DNA of 64,000 nucleotides, taken from positions 682,001 to 746,000 of the forward strand of contig NZ_CALEJS010000016.1 in the NCBI RefSeq assembly GCF_937898475.1, read 5' to 3'. Origin of the DNA: an uncultured Chitinophaga sp. GTDB taxonomy: Bacteria; Bacteroidota; Bacteroidia; Chitinophagales; Chitinophagaceae. Shown here one piece after another: positions 1 through 8,157 of this stretch. Both the position numbers and the translations under genes were made by a program. How positions within the stretch are numbered: the stretch's first letter is position 1; every line of letters starts with the position of its first letter. Under the pieces are notes generated by a model. It was not told the origin of the DNA and ran no database searches. It worked only from the letters and a program-made list of their open reading frames with translations.

Positions 1-781
1 CCTTTCCGTAACTGGCGGTATCCGCTGTGGGCAGGCGCATACCCCGGTGGTCACGGTCGTCCGCTATCTGGTTAAACAACTGGTCAGGGGCGGGATGCAT
101 TTTTAACAGCCAATCCAGTCCCCAGCGCGCCTCATCCAGCACATCAGCCACCTGGTTGCTGCCGCTCAGACCATTGGCGGCATGGGCATCGGTAAATACC
201 GGGCCAAAATCCCGCCAGGCAGCCAGCAGGTGATAGGTGGCATTGGCAGAAGTGGTAACATATTGCAGGTAATCACTGGCGTCGTGCCAGCCGCCTGCTA
301 CGTCTATATGCGTGCCGTCTGGCATAGGGCCGTATACGGTAAAGCCATCGTGTGTATGACAGGAATCTTTGAGGTAAGGATTGAACCCGCTACGCTGCTG
401 CCGCATGTATTGCAGGCAGAAATCAGCAGTGCCTTTGTAAACGTCCGCACCTATACGAAATACCGGCGAACGGCTGTTCCCGCAGGCAAGATAATAAGTG
501 CCCGGCTGCCGGAAGCCGCTAAAGTCCAGGCGCCTGGTATGCGTAAAAGGCCCGTAAGCGCCAAAATCACGGCTGCTCTTGCCCTGCCATACTATTTTGC
601 CACTGGCAGCATGATGGAGTGTAAAAGCAGCCGCAGGCAGGTCTGCCTTAGCACACCACACCGCCGTTTTAACACCGGCAGGCGTATATCCCAACTGGTT
701 AATTCTTATCCATGCAGTGGCGCTGTCATTACCCGCAGCGGTAAAAGGCAGCAAAAAAAGCAGTACAGACAGTAATCGCAT
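1..781 (-). CDS. GH9 endoglucanase-like hydrolase, partial (C-terminus outside window)
   Basis: Secreted family 9 glycoside hydrolase, expected to cut beta-1,4-glucans; only the first 260 residues are inside the window. Residues 1-17 are a signal peptide (LLSVLLFLLPF core). Residues ~24-110 form the Ig-like module often preceding GH9 domains, opening with WIRINQLGY. Residues 163-174 read GGWHDASDYLQY, the GH9 signature with the two Asp (D167, D170) that position the attacking water; the usual form is DAGDY. The family-typical DEARWGLDWLLKMHP follows. The catalytic acid Glu would lie beyond the edge, so activity cannot be judged. It starts 21 nt after the serine hydrolase stop and is probably cotranscribed with it. 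Confidence 0.88.
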   Translation of the reverse strand, partial: MRLLSVLLFLLPFTAAGNDSATAWIRINQLGYTPAGVKTAVWCAKADLPAAAFTLHHAASGKIVWQGKSSRDFGAYGPFTHTRRLDFSGFRQPGTYYLACGNSRSPVFRIGADVYKGTADFCLQYMRQQRSGFNPYLKDSCHTHDGFTVYGPMPDGTHIDVAGGWHDASDYLQYVTTSANATYHLLAAWRDFGPVFTDAHAANGLSGSNQVADVLDEARWGLDWLLKMHPAPDQLFNQIADDRDHRGMRLPTADTASYGK

Positions 782-802
782 GACAATAAATGATAGAGAG
801 CG

Positions 803-2044
803 CTACCTCACAGCCGCAAACTTTTCAAGGTTTGGCGTATACGCCCGTTTACGCTCCAGTTCGTACTGGTAAATAATATTTCCGATCTCTTTGAAAAAAG
901 GATAACCTTCCGTTTCATATTCGTAGCGGTCATCATTCAGAATTCCGTCCCGGTTTACATAAACAGTGCCTGTGAGCATGAACTCTACATTGTTCTTAAA
1001 GTCCACAATATAAGCCGCATCGGTCAAAAACCCGAAAGCCCAGCCTGTTTTATTGAATACACGTATGTGCGGCGGTATCTTGCCTTGTCCCGCCTTGAAC
1101 ATAAAGAACTTGGTAAAGCTGTCAAAGTACTGGATGGTATCGTATTTCGGGAAATCAGACTCCCGCGGTTTGGCAGACATGTAGTGATACAGAAAACGAT
1201 AATCTTCTTTCGTCAGTTTGAAACGCTGCTTTTTAGGTACTGATTCCGGGAACAGTAACGATTGCAGCATATGCTGTATATCTTCGATCGGGAAATTGTT
1301 ATGTTTGGTAAAATCCAGCGGGGCATTGATGAGTGAGTCACGGCGGTTCAGGTGTGCATTACCGATCAGTATCTGTTTGCTGAAATCAAATGGCAGGCTG
1401 CAATAATCGGCCTGCTGGGCAAATACTTCTTTCCCGTTCTTTACAAAGCGTACCGGGTTGGTATGACGGTTACCATCCTCATCCAGCGGCATAAAACGCC
1501 TTACAATCCGTACATCTTTATACCCCCTGTCCCATAGTTTTTCATGGATGGATTGCATGCCCACAAACTCGTACAGGCGGTTATAGGCATTATTATCACT
1601 CACCAGGAAGATCTTCTTGACATAATGCGCTACAGATGGCATTCCATTCTGCGCAGTAGTGTCGCTGTACACTTTTACCTGTCCGGGGTAGGCGCTGTCT
1701 GTCAGCATTGGGGTATTCATATCAAGCCCCCGTTTATGCAGCTCATGCAGCTTTTCAAGCGCCAGCGCAGCAATCGGCATCTTTACCATGGAGGCCGGGT
1801 TGAAATAGTTATTACGGTCTACATTGAAATAGTAATGCCTGAAATGCGGACGGTTGTGTTTGTCCCGGTCTATCTGCGTATACATCAGCTGGTAACGGAA
1901 AGAATCCGGGTATTGCAAAGTGTGCTGCAAAGCAGCTGAGGCATGCTGCCTGATCAGTTTTTCCAGCAGGGTATCTGTACGTGCCTGCCCTCCTGCCCAC
2001 AGGTATAACAATGTGGCGATAATTGTGAGTGGAATTCGTGGCAT
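803..2044 (-). CDS. Serine hydrolase of class A beta-lactamase fold
   Basis: A 413-residue exported protein with the three penicillin-recognising motifs: S85-M-V-K88 (SxxK nucleophile and base), S149-D150-N151 (SDN) and K332-T-G334 (KTG). This places it in the beta-lactamase/D-Ala-D-Ala transpeptidase superfamily. It is longer than true class A enzymes (~290 residues) and I see no ExxLN omega-loop motif, so a peptidoglycan or ester substrate is as likely as beta-lactams. I chose the ATG at 2044 (MPRIPLTIIATLLYLW) because it opens the signal peptide; the upstream in-frame stretch is not signal-like. It is the first gene of a two-gene unit with the GH9 gene and is divergent from the FAH-family gene. 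Confidence 0.82.
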   Translation of the reverse strand: MPRIPLTIIATLLYLWAGGQARTDTLLEKLIRQHASAALQHTLQYPDSFRYQLMYTQIDRDKHNRPHFRHYYFNVDRNNYFNPASMVKMPIAALALEKLHELHKRGLDMNTPMLTDSAYPGQVKVYSDTTAQNGMPSVAHYVKKIFLVSDNNAYNRLYEFVGMQSIHEKLWDRGYKDVRIVRRFMPLDEDGNRHTNPVRFVKNGKEVFAQQADYCSLPFDFSKQILIGNAHLNRRDSLINAPLDFTKHNNFPIEDIQHMLQSLLFPESVPKKQRFKLTKEDYRFLYHYMSAKPRESDFPKYDTIQYFDSFTKFFMFKAGQGKIPPHIRVFNKTGWAFGFLTDAAYIVDFKNNVEFMLTGTVYVNRDGILNDDRYEYETEGYPFFKEIGNIIYQYELERKRAYTPNLEKFAAVR

Positions 2045-2049
2045 ATCTT

Positions 2050-2071
2050 CAAAAATAAAAATATATATTTG
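2050..2071. promoter_or_regulatory. Overlapping divergent Bacteroidota promoters
   Basis: The minus strand has TATTTTTG at 2057-2050 and the plus strand has TATATTTG at 2064-2071; both fit the -7 consensus TAnnTTTG. The plus box sits 37 nt before the FAH-family ATG. The minus box ends only 5 nt before the serine hydrolase ATG, so that transcript would have almost no leader. Clear -33 elements were not seen. Confidence 0.5.
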
Positions 2072-2107
2072 GCTATCATACACCTAAAGCAAAAAATTTA
2101 TCTAGTA

Positions 2108-3127
2108 ATGAAGCTTGTAACTTACTTAAGGGAGGAGGCCGATCAGCTGGCCATTTTAGTAAATGGCTTACTGTATAACACGCAGGAGCTGCATCCCGAA
2201 CTGCCCGGTAACATGCAGATGTTCCTGATGATGTGGGAAGAAGTGATAGACATTGCCCGTCATGTGGATGAACAGCTGAAGAATGGGCAACATGTTGGCA
2301 GCGCCATGGGAATTCCTTATGATAGTGTACAGATACTGGCTCCTGTGCCTTTCCCTACTTCCTGCCGCGATGGCTATGCCTTCCGTCAGCACGTTGCGGC
2401 AGCACGCCGTAACCGCAGGGTAGATATGATCCCTGAATTTGACCAGTATCCCATCTTCTACTTTACCAACCACAATGCCATACAAGGCCCCGGCAAAGTA
2501 TACTGCATGCCGGATCATTTCGATAAACTGGATTTTGAGCTGGAAGCAGCCATCGTGATCTGTAAACAGGGCCGCAACATTCCTGCAGAAGAGGCAGATG
2601 AATATATCGGCGGCTTCATGATCATGAATGACCTGAGCGCCCGCACCCTGCAGATGGAAGAAATGAAACTGAACCTGGGCCCTGCCAAGGGAAAAGACTT
2701 CAGCACCGTGATCGGCCCTATGCTGGTTACGCCGGACGAACTGGAGTCATTTCTGGCCCCCCCAAAACCTGGCCATACCGGCAATAATTACAACCTTAAA
2801 ATGACCTGCAGGATCAATGGCGTACAGGTAAGTGAGGGTAATATGGGCGATATGGACTGGACCTTTGCCGAGATTATTGAACGCTGTGCCTATGGCGTAA
2901 CCCTGATGCCAGGCGATGTGATTGGCAGCGGCACCGTTGGCACCGGCTGTTTCCTGGAGCTGAACGGCACCGGCAAACTGCAGGATCCCAACTACCAGGA
3001 GCAATGGCTGCAGCCGGGCGATGTAGTAGAGCTGGAGATCGAAGGACTGGGCGTGTTGCAGAATACCATCGAACAGGAAGAAACCGACTTCTCTATACTT
3101 CGCCGCAAAAAAATGAGCGTACAATAA
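2108..3127 (+). CDS. Fumarylacetoacetate hydrolase family protein
   Basis: A 339-residue member of the FAH superfamily, metal-dependent hydrolases, decarboxylases or isomerases of beta-keto acids in aromatic and sugar-acid catabolism. The metal-binding pattern is visible: E144-L-E146 (FELEAAIVI) and D175 (NDLSART). The GPAKGKDFSTVIGP stretch (191-204) and the C-terminal GSGTVGTGC are also family-typical. Family members act as cytosolic dimers. The start at 2108 (MKLVTYLREE) is chosen because the upstream extension is AT-rich promoter sequence. A flavin-reductase-domain gene follows after 15 nt, a layout fitting aromatic or tyrosine breakdown, but the exact substrate cannot be assigned. Confidence 0.88.
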   Translation: MKLVTYLREEADQLAILVNGLLYNTQELHPELPGNMQMFLMMWEEVIDIARHVDEQLKNGQHVGSAMGIPYDSVQILAPVPFPTSCRDGYAFRQHVAAARRNRRVDMIPEFDQYPIFYFTNHNAIQGPGKVYCMPDHFDKLDFELEAAIVICKQGRNIPAEEADEYIGGFMIMNDLSARTLQMEEMKLNLGPAKGKDFSTVIGPMLVTPDELESFLAPPKPGHTGNNYNLKMTCRINGVQVSEGNMGDMDWTFAEIIERCAYGVTLMPGDVIGSGTVGTGCFLELNGTGKLQDPNYQEQWLQPGDVVELEIEGLGVLQNTIEQEETDFSILRRKKMSVQ

Positions 3128-3142
3128 AACCAACCATATCCA

Positions 3143-4033
3143 ATGTTGCAGATCGTTCCGGGGCAAGTTAAGACGGCTGCGCTGCATGCTTACCTGCTGG
3201 GAGCAGTGGCGCCAAGACCTATCTGTTTTGCCAGCACTGTTGATGCCGATGGCCACCCCAATCTTTCCCCCTTCAGCTTTTTTAATGTATTTGGCAGTAA
3301 CCCTGCCACGCTGATCTTTTCCCCCTCACGCCGGGTACGGGATAATACCACCAAACATACGCTGGACAATATACACGCCACCGGCGAAGTAGTGATCAAT
3401 GTGGTAAGCTACCCCATGGTACAGCAGGCTTCCCTCAGTAGCTGTGAATACCCGCAAGGCGTCAATGAATTTGAAAAGGCCGGCTTTACGCCACTGCCTT
3501 CTGAGAAAATAAAACCATGGCGCGTAAAGGAAAGCCCGGTACAAATGGAATGTGTAGTAAAACAGGTGATCGCTACCGGGCAGGAGGGTGGCGCCGGTAA
3601 CCTCGTTATCTGTGAACCGGTCCTGATCCATATCAGCGAAGCCGTGCTGGACGAACACCAGCATATAGACCCGCATAAGATAGACCTGGTGGCGCGTATG
3701 GGGGCCGACTACTATTGCCGCGCCTCGGGCGCCGCTGTATTTGAAGTGCCTAAGCCCAATACCCGGCTTGGTATCGGCGTGGATGCATTACCGCTATCTA
3801 TCCGTAACAGCCGGATACTCACTGGCAACAACCTGGGCATGCTCGCCAACATACATGAGCTGCCGGTCATTGATCCTTCCTTTGAAGATGAACAGCTGAA
3901 AAATATAATCCAGTATTATAGCATTACGCCGGATGAGATGGAGAAAGAGCTGCACCGATATGCGCAGCAGCTGCTGGAATCAGGAAAGGTGCGTGAGGCC
4001 TGGCAGGTGTTATTAACAGCTATCAGCTGTTAG
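3143..4033 (+). CDS. Flavin reductase-like (FMN-binding split barrel) protein
   Basis: A 296-residue cytosolic protein with the flavin-reductase-like split barrel in residues ~15-200: APRPICFASTVDADGHPNLSPFSFFN is the usual flavin-phosphate loop region, followed by RDNTTKHT and GEVVINVVS. Such proteins reduce flavin for an oxygenase or act directly on aromatic breakdown products. It is cotranscribed with the FAH-family gene. The translation start region reads AACCATATCC-A-ATG, which is complementary to the three-copy small RNA unit at 7.5-8.2 kb. The last codons and the TAG stop lie inside a heptamer repeat array that begins at 4018. Confidence 0.85.
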   Translation: MLQIVPGQVKTAALHAYLLGAVAPRPICFASTVDADGHPNLSPFSFFNVFGSNPATLIFSPSRRVRDNTTKHTLDNIHATGEVVINVVSYPMVQQASLSSCEYPQGVNEFEKAGFTPLPSEKIKPWRVKESPVQMECVVKQVIATGQEGGAGNLVICEPVLIHISEAVLDEHQHIDPHKIDLVARMGADYYCRASGAAVFEVPKPNTRLGIGVDALPLSIRNSRILTGNNLGMLANIHELPVIDPSFEDEQLKNIIQYYSITPDEMEKELHRYAQQLLESGKVREAWQVLLTAISC

Positions 4034-4080
4034 CTTTTAGCCATTACTGACTGCTAAAAACTAACAGCTGATTGCTTATG
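4018..4080. repeat. Heptamer-phased fold-back repeat (AGCTnTT type)
   Basis: Nine consecutive 7-bp units: AGCTATC, AGCTGTT, AGCTTTT, AGCCATT, ACTGACT, GCTAAAA, ACTAACA, GCTGATT, GCTTATG. The second half is the reverse complement of the first: 4023-4041 pairs with 4053-4071 over 19 bp with one mismatch. The stop codon of the flavin reductase gene (4031-4033) lies inside the array, and the array ends just before the convergent DUF4197 stop. There is no T-run, so it is not a standard terminator. Confidence 0.8.
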
Positions 4081-4081
4081 T

Positions 4082-4819
4082 TTATTTACTTCCGAATACT
4101 TTCTTCAACAAATCCGTTGTACGGGCCGCCGGGTTATCGCGGATATTGGCCTCTTCTTTACTGATCTGGTCAAACAGGGCGGCCACTGCTTTGGTGGTCA
4201 CATAATCCTGCAGATCGGGATTCACCTTGTTCATGGTAGTAGGCAGTTTATTGTAGGTGTTTACAATATCGCCGTAATACTTCGTCGCGCTGGTACTGTC
4301 CAATGCACCTTTGATGGAAGGCGAGAAGGCAGCTTTCAGCTGGTCGGATGTCTTTCCTTTAAAGTATTCTGTAACAGAGTTGTTACCACCGCTCACCAGT
4401 TTCAGCGCATCGGTAATGGACATCTGCTTGATAGCGTCCACAAAAATGGGTGCTGCATGGCTTACTGCGCCTTCTGCCGCGCGGTTTATCTGGAGAATCG
4501 CTTTATCCACCTGGCTGCCCAAGCCTATGCTGCGTAATGTTTTTTCAATTTTCACAGCGTCTTCCGGCAGGAACATCTTGTAAGCTTCGTTGCCAAAGAA
4601 GCCATCTTTTTTGCTGAGCGCTGCAATGCCCGCGTTCACCCCTTTTGACAGCGCCTCTTTTATACCGGCGCCTGCTTCAGATTCGGTTACATTGCTGTTG
4701 GTGGTATTGCCGGTAGTAGTACCACTCATTGCTTTCTCTTTCAGTTTTTTCAGTAGTTGCGCCTGGCTCACCTGTAAAGTAAGCATGGCCGGCAGCAGGA
4801 ATAACATCCCTTTCTTCAT
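4082..4819 (-). CDS. DUF4197 domain-containing exported protein
   Basis: A 245-residue protein with a signal peptide (MKKGMLFLLPAMLTLQVSQAQ) and a mostly helical body matching DUF4197: GIKEALSKGVNAGIAALSKKDGFF, then NEAYKMFLPEDA, and the C-terminal ARTTDLLKKVFGSK. The function of the family is unknown; members are periplasmic or outer-membrane-associated. The start at 4819 is preferred over the ATG five codons upstream because it opens the signal peptide directly. A Thr/Asn-rich linker (~residues 32-45) follows the signal sequence. It is convergent with the flavin reductase gene, with the heptamer array between them. Confidence 0.85.
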   Translation of the reverse strand: MKKGMLFLLPAMLTLQVSQAQLLKKLKEKAMSGTTTGNTTNSNVTESEAGAGIKEALSKGVNAGIAALSKKDGFFGNEAYKMFLPEDAVKIEKTLRSIGLGSQVDKAILQINRAAEGAVSHAAPIFVDAIKQMSITDALKLVSGGNNSVTEYFKGKTSDQLKAAFSPSIKGALDSTSATKYYGDIVNTYNKLPTTMNKVNPDLQDYVTTKAVAALFDQISKEEANIRDNPAARTTDLLKKVFGSK

Positions 4820-4869
4820 AATGTTGCAGTTCATATATTAAAAATAGTCAAAATTTATCTGCTTTATAT

Positions 4870-5703
4870 TTATTCGTGTATGGCCAGCAAAGGAACATGT
4901 GTATGAAAAGCCAGCTGGGTGGTACGGCTCCGCTTGAAAATATGATCAAACAGGCCGTGCTTTTTAGGGATGATCAGTATCAGGTCTGCTTCCTGTCTGG
5001 CGGCAAAATCCATAATTCCCTGCACCACATTGGTATGATCGATGAAATGGAACTGCGGGTCGTAACCTTCCAGCAAGGTATCCAGCATCAGCGTTTCGTA
5101 AGGCGTGTCTGAAGTGAAATGTTTACTTTCATGATCAATATTCAGCACATGCAGCTCCGGCTTAAATACATTCAATAGCTTTTTCAGCGGTTGTACGGGC
5201 GTGGTTTCCACCACTTTCCTGAAATCGCAGGCAAAGACAATTTTACGTATAGGCCTGAAACGGGCGCTGCCCGGTACAATGATGACGGGGCAGGTAGTAT
5301 GTTTCACCACGTCTACCGTATTGGAACCTACAAGAATCTCTTCCAGCTGGCTGCCGCCGGTAATGCCCATGACGATCAGATCAGCCTCCTCCTGTTTTGC
5401 CACCTGGTCTATATTAGCCGGCAGCAGATGGTTCTCCGCCCGGGACGCCAGTATGGTGTTTTCAGGCAGCAACGGTTCCAGCTCACGCATCATTTTATCG
5501 AGCCCTTCCAGGCTGGCGCTCCTTAGCTCATCCGGGTTCACCATGGGTACAGACGAAGGCACATCGGGGATGGGCACAATCAGCTCATAGGCATGGTATA
5601 GCACAATACGTGCAGTGTTCATCTGGCGGGCCAGGCCCAGCGCATAACGAGCGGCGTTATACGACGTCTCAGAGAAATCCGTAGGAACGATGATCGTCTT
5701 CAT
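4870..5703 (-). CDS. Universal stress protein, tandem UspA domains
   Basis: A 277-residue cytosolic protein of two UspA folds. The first (residues ~1-145) opens MKTIIVPTDFSETSYNAARYA and ends with the ATP-binding pattern G-2x-G-9x-GS (GITGGSQLEEILVGSNT), so it should bind nucleotide. The second (~150-277) retains the fold (KIVFACDFRK, LILIIPKKHGLF) but lacks that glycine motif and is probably regulatory. Tandem USPs are common in Bacteroidota and respond to stress or energy state. It is divergent from lysS across a 233-bp gap; I found no clear -7 box on its side. Confidence 0.9.
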   Translation of the reverse strand: MKTIIVPTDFSETSYNAARYALGLARQMNTARIVLYHAYELIVPIPDVPSSVPMVNPDELRSASLEGLDKMMRELEPLLPENTILASRAENHLLPANIDQVAKQEEADLIVMGITGGSQLEEILVGSNTVDVVKHTTCPVIIVPGSARFRPIRKIVFACDFRKVVETTPVQPLKKLLNVFKPELHVLNIDHESKHFTSDTPYETLMLDTLLEGYDPQFHFIDHTNVVQGIMDFAARQEADLILIIPKKHGLFDHIFKRSRTTQLAFHTHVPLLAIHE

Positions 5704-5909
5704 AACAGCGGTTATTTATCAAAGTATGTAAGAATTGCTGTCGTTTTCATATGGCCATTTTTGAAATATCTATAGCACTCTCACTGTAAAGTTAGGGCTC
5801 TCCCACGGTATAACGCCCCTCTTTCTGCCAGTAATGAAAATTTAATGCCAGAAAGTCAAGTCTTGCCCTCTTCGGGAAAGGGCGGCTATGGACTCTCGCT
5901 TATTACCCT

Positions 5910-5917
5910 TATTTTTG
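5910..5917 (+). promoter_or_regulatory. lysS promoter -7 box
   Basis: TATTTTTG fits TAnnTTTG and ends 19 nt before the lysS ATG, predicting a leader of about 15 nt. No good -33 TTTG is visible at the usual spacing. A 7-bp inverted repeat (CTTTCTG/CAGAAAG, about 5821-5856) lies upstream. Confidence 0.5.
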
Positions 5918-5936
5918 CACTCCATTTGAATAATAC

Positions 5937-7448
5937 ATGACACAATTATCTGAGCAGGAGATTATACGCCGGGATAAGCTGCAGGAGCTGCAGAAGCTGG
6001 GCATAGACGCCTATCCGGCAGCAGAATACCCCGTTAACAACACTTCCGTTAATATCAAAGCGAATTATTCGGAAGATACGAAAGACCAGTTCCGGGAGGT
6101 TTGCGTGGCAGGCCGTATCATGAGCATCCGCGACATGGGCAAGGCCTGTTTTGCCGTGATACAGGATAGTGCAGGCCGCATACAGGCCTACATCCGCCGT
6201 GACGATATCTGCCCCGGAGAAGACAAAACTTTATACGATAACGTTTGGAAAAAGCTGGTAGATATAGGTGATATCATCGGCGTGAAAGGTTATGCCTTTA
6301 TCACCAAAACGGGCGAAACCTCCATTCATGTACAACAGCTGGACATCCTTTCCAAGGCCCTCCGTCCGCTACCCGTGGTGAAGGAAATGGAAGGCGCCAC
6401 CTTCGACGCTGTTACCGATCCTGAATTCAGGTACCGCCAGCGCTATGTAGACCTGGTGATCAACCCCCAGGTAAAAGAAGTGTTCGTAAAGCGTACCAGG
6501 ATACTACAGACCATCCGCGATTTCTATAACAATATGGGGTTCCTGGAAGTAGAAACTCCGATTCTGCAACCGATTCCCGGCGGCGCTACCGCCCGCCCCT
6601 TTGTTACACACCACAATACGCTGGATATGCCCTTATACCTGCGTATTGCCAATGAGTTGTACCTCAAACGCCTGATAGTGGGTGGCTTTGAAGGGGTATA
6701 CGAATTTGCCAAAGACTTCCGTAACGAAGGTATGGACCGCACCCATAACCCGGAATTCACGGTGATGGAAATGTACGTAGCCTACAAAGACTACGAATGG
6801 ATGATGCGCACCACAGAAACCCTGCTGGAAAAGATCGCCATTGCCCTGCATGGCACCACCCAGGTAACCGTTGGCGATCAGACCATTGACTTTAAAGCGC
6901 CCTTCCGCCGCGTAACCATGTACGATGCCATTAAAGAGCATACCGGCATAGATATCAGCGGAATGGACGAAGACCAGCTGCGCGATGTGTGCAAACAGCT
7001 GGGTATTCACGTAGATCCCAAACTGGGCAAAGGTAAACTGGTAGATGAGATCTTTGGCGAGAAATGCGAAGCGCATTATATCCAACCCACCTTCATCATA
7101 GATTACCCGGTAGAAATGAGCCCGCTTACCAAAAAGCACCGCAGCAAGCCCGGCCTGGTAGAACGCTTTGAGCTGATGGTGAACGGTAAGGAAATTGCCA
7201 ACGCCTATAGTGAACTGAATGATCCGATAGACCAGCGCCAGCGTTTTGAAGAGCAGGTTAAGCTGATGGAACGCGGTGACGATGAAGCCATGTATATAGA
7301 CTACGACTTCCTCCGCGCACTGGAATACGGCATGCCGCCTACTTCCGGCATCGGTATCGGTATAGACCGCCTTACCATGCTGATGACCAACCAGCCCTCC
7401 ATACAGGATGTGCTGTTCTTCCCGCAAATGAAACCGGAGAAATTATAA
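5937..7448 (+). CDS. lysS: Lysyl-tRNA synthetase (class II)
   Basis: A 503-residue cytosolic enzyme that charges tRNA-Lys. The N-terminal OB-fold anticodon-binding domain (~55-150) contains VAGRIMSIRDMGKACFAVIQD. The class II catalytic core follows, with motif 1 around FYNNMGFLEVETPIL, motif 2 as FRNEGMDRTHNPEFT, and motif 3 as GIGIGIDRLTMLMT near the C-terminus. Length and order match bacterial LysS, and no domain is missing. It is monocistronic: its own -7 box precedes it, and the GC hairpin plus T-rich stretch at 7478-7518 could end its transcript. Confidence 0.97.
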   Translation: MTQLSEQEIIRRDKLQELQKLGIDAYPAAEYPVNNTSVNIKANYSEDTKDQFREVCVAGRIMSIRDMGKACFAVIQDSAGRIQAYIRRDDICPGEDKTLYDNVWKKLVDIGDIIGVKGYAFITKTGETSIHVQQLDILSKALRPLPVVKEMEGATFDAVTDPEFRYRQRYVDLVINPQVKEVFVKRTRILQTIRDFYNNMGFLEVETPILQPIPGGATARPFVTHHNTLDMPLYLRIANELYLKRLIVGGFEGVYEFAKDFRNEGMDRTHNPEFTVMEMYVAYKDYEWMMRTTETLLEKIAIALHGTTQVTVGDQTIDFKAPFRRVTMYDAIKEHTGIDISGMDEDQLRDVCKQLGIHVDPKLGKGKLVDEIFGEKCEAHYIQPTFIIDYPVEMSPLTKKHRSKPGLVERFELMVNGKEIANAYSELNDPIDQRQRFEEQVKLMERGDDEAMYIDYDFLRALEYGMPPTSGIGIGIDRLTMLMTNQPSIQDVLFFPQMKPEKL

Positions 7449-7469
7449 TTGCAGACGATTCATCGTTCA

Positions 7470-7546
7470 AAATAAAAAAGGGGGTGTAAGACTACACTCC
7501 CTTTTACTTTTTTTGACCATATCCTATGAAAACCACTTCAAATTTA
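7470..7546 (-). ncRNA. Putative small RNA, repeat-family copy 1
   Basis: Read on the minus strand: -7 box TAAATTTG (7546-7539), then the conserved unpaired text CATAGGATATGGT (7528-7516), then a GC hairpin with arms at 7478-7503 (loop region GTAGTCTTAC), then a T-rich run. The predicted RNA is about 60 nt. Alternative reading: on the plus strand the same hairpin, followed by T-rich DNA, could be the lysS terminator; there its one imperfect pair becomes a G-U wobble. Confidence 0.45.
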
Positions 7547-7673
7547 ATACTTCATCACTAGTTCGTTCATCACACTTATTATTCGATGCTATTCTTTTAA
7601 CAGGTGGTAGCATTTTGACTATAGCTGGCAAATGCCCCTGATATAAATCCGGTTTTCCCGTCTCTCAGCACGC

Positions 7674-7708
7674 AAAAAAAAGTCCCGTACATCAGCGACG
7701 TACGGGAC
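7674..7708 (-). terminator. Strong Rho-independent terminator, minus strand
   Basis: The 9-bp perfect stem GTCCCGTAC/GTACGGGAC (7682-7690 with 7700-7708) has a 9-nt loop and, on the minus strand, is followed by eight T (7681-7674). No gene lies upstream on that strand except small RNA copy 2, so it either backs up that unit's terminator or ends an unrecognised short RNA. Confidence 0.75.
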
Positions 7709-7739
7709 CCGTAGTATATAAGAATAAATGTTGAATGTC

Positions 7740-7820
7740 CTAAAAAAGAAACAGGGCTGCAAGACTACAGCCCCGAAAAATTTTAACCATATCTTTATTG
7801 AAAAACCTGTAACAAAGATC
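7740..7820 (-). ncRNA. Putative small RNA, repeat-family copy 2
   Basis: This copy shares the order seen in copies 1 and 3. On the minus strand: a -7-like GATCTTTG (7820-7813, one mismatch to TAnnTTTG), GGTTTTTCAATAAAG, the conserved ATATGGTTAAAA, a hairpin with arms GGGCTGTA and TGCAGCCC around the same loop text, and a T-rich end (GTTTCTTTTTT). The stem bases differ from the other copies while pairing is kept, which suggests selection on structure. Confidence 0.45.
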
Positions 7821-8080
7821 ATATTTATTTAATTGTCACCACCCCCATTCTAGTGAATGCTATATTTTTCTTGGGGAACGTATCAAATATGCAGATAAAC
7901 GCAGCCGCATTGGATGAGTCCACTCAATAGGTATTTAGCCATTAAAAATAATATGTACTGATATTCAATATTTTATAAAAAACCCGCATGGGCCATCTTC
8001 CGGATACTATGAAGGCAATGTTCCGGTAAACACCGGTAATAGAGGGTTAAACGTAAAAACCACTTTTCAGGGCCTTATAA

Positions 8081-8157
8081 AAATAAAAAAGGGTGGTAAG
8101 AATACCGCCCTTGTAATAATTTTAACCATATCCTATGAAAAACCTGGATCAAAGATA
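8081..8157 (-). ncRNA. Putative small RNA, repeat-family copy 3
   Basis: The clearest copy. On the minus strand: -7 box TATCTTTG (8157-8150), then GGTTTTTCATAGGATATGG, an AT-rich spacer, a hairpin with arms AAGGGCGGTA and TTACCACCCTT, and the terminator tail TTTTTTATTTTT. The predicted RNA is about 65 nt. On the plus strand the unit contains AACCATATCCTATG followed by a seven-codon frame (MKNLDQR), so a leader-peptide reading cannot be excluded. Confidence 0.5.

Noticed and set aside
182..775. Plus-strand frame of about 200 codons at the left edge
   Set aside because: The opposite strand reads as a GH9 enzyme with signal peptide, Ig-like domain and catalytic motif; the plus frame is its shadow.
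7478..7518. Copy 1 hairpin read only as the lysS terminator
   Set aside because: It may well end lysS, but the same unit occurs twice more away from any plus-strand gene, so this alone does not explain the family.
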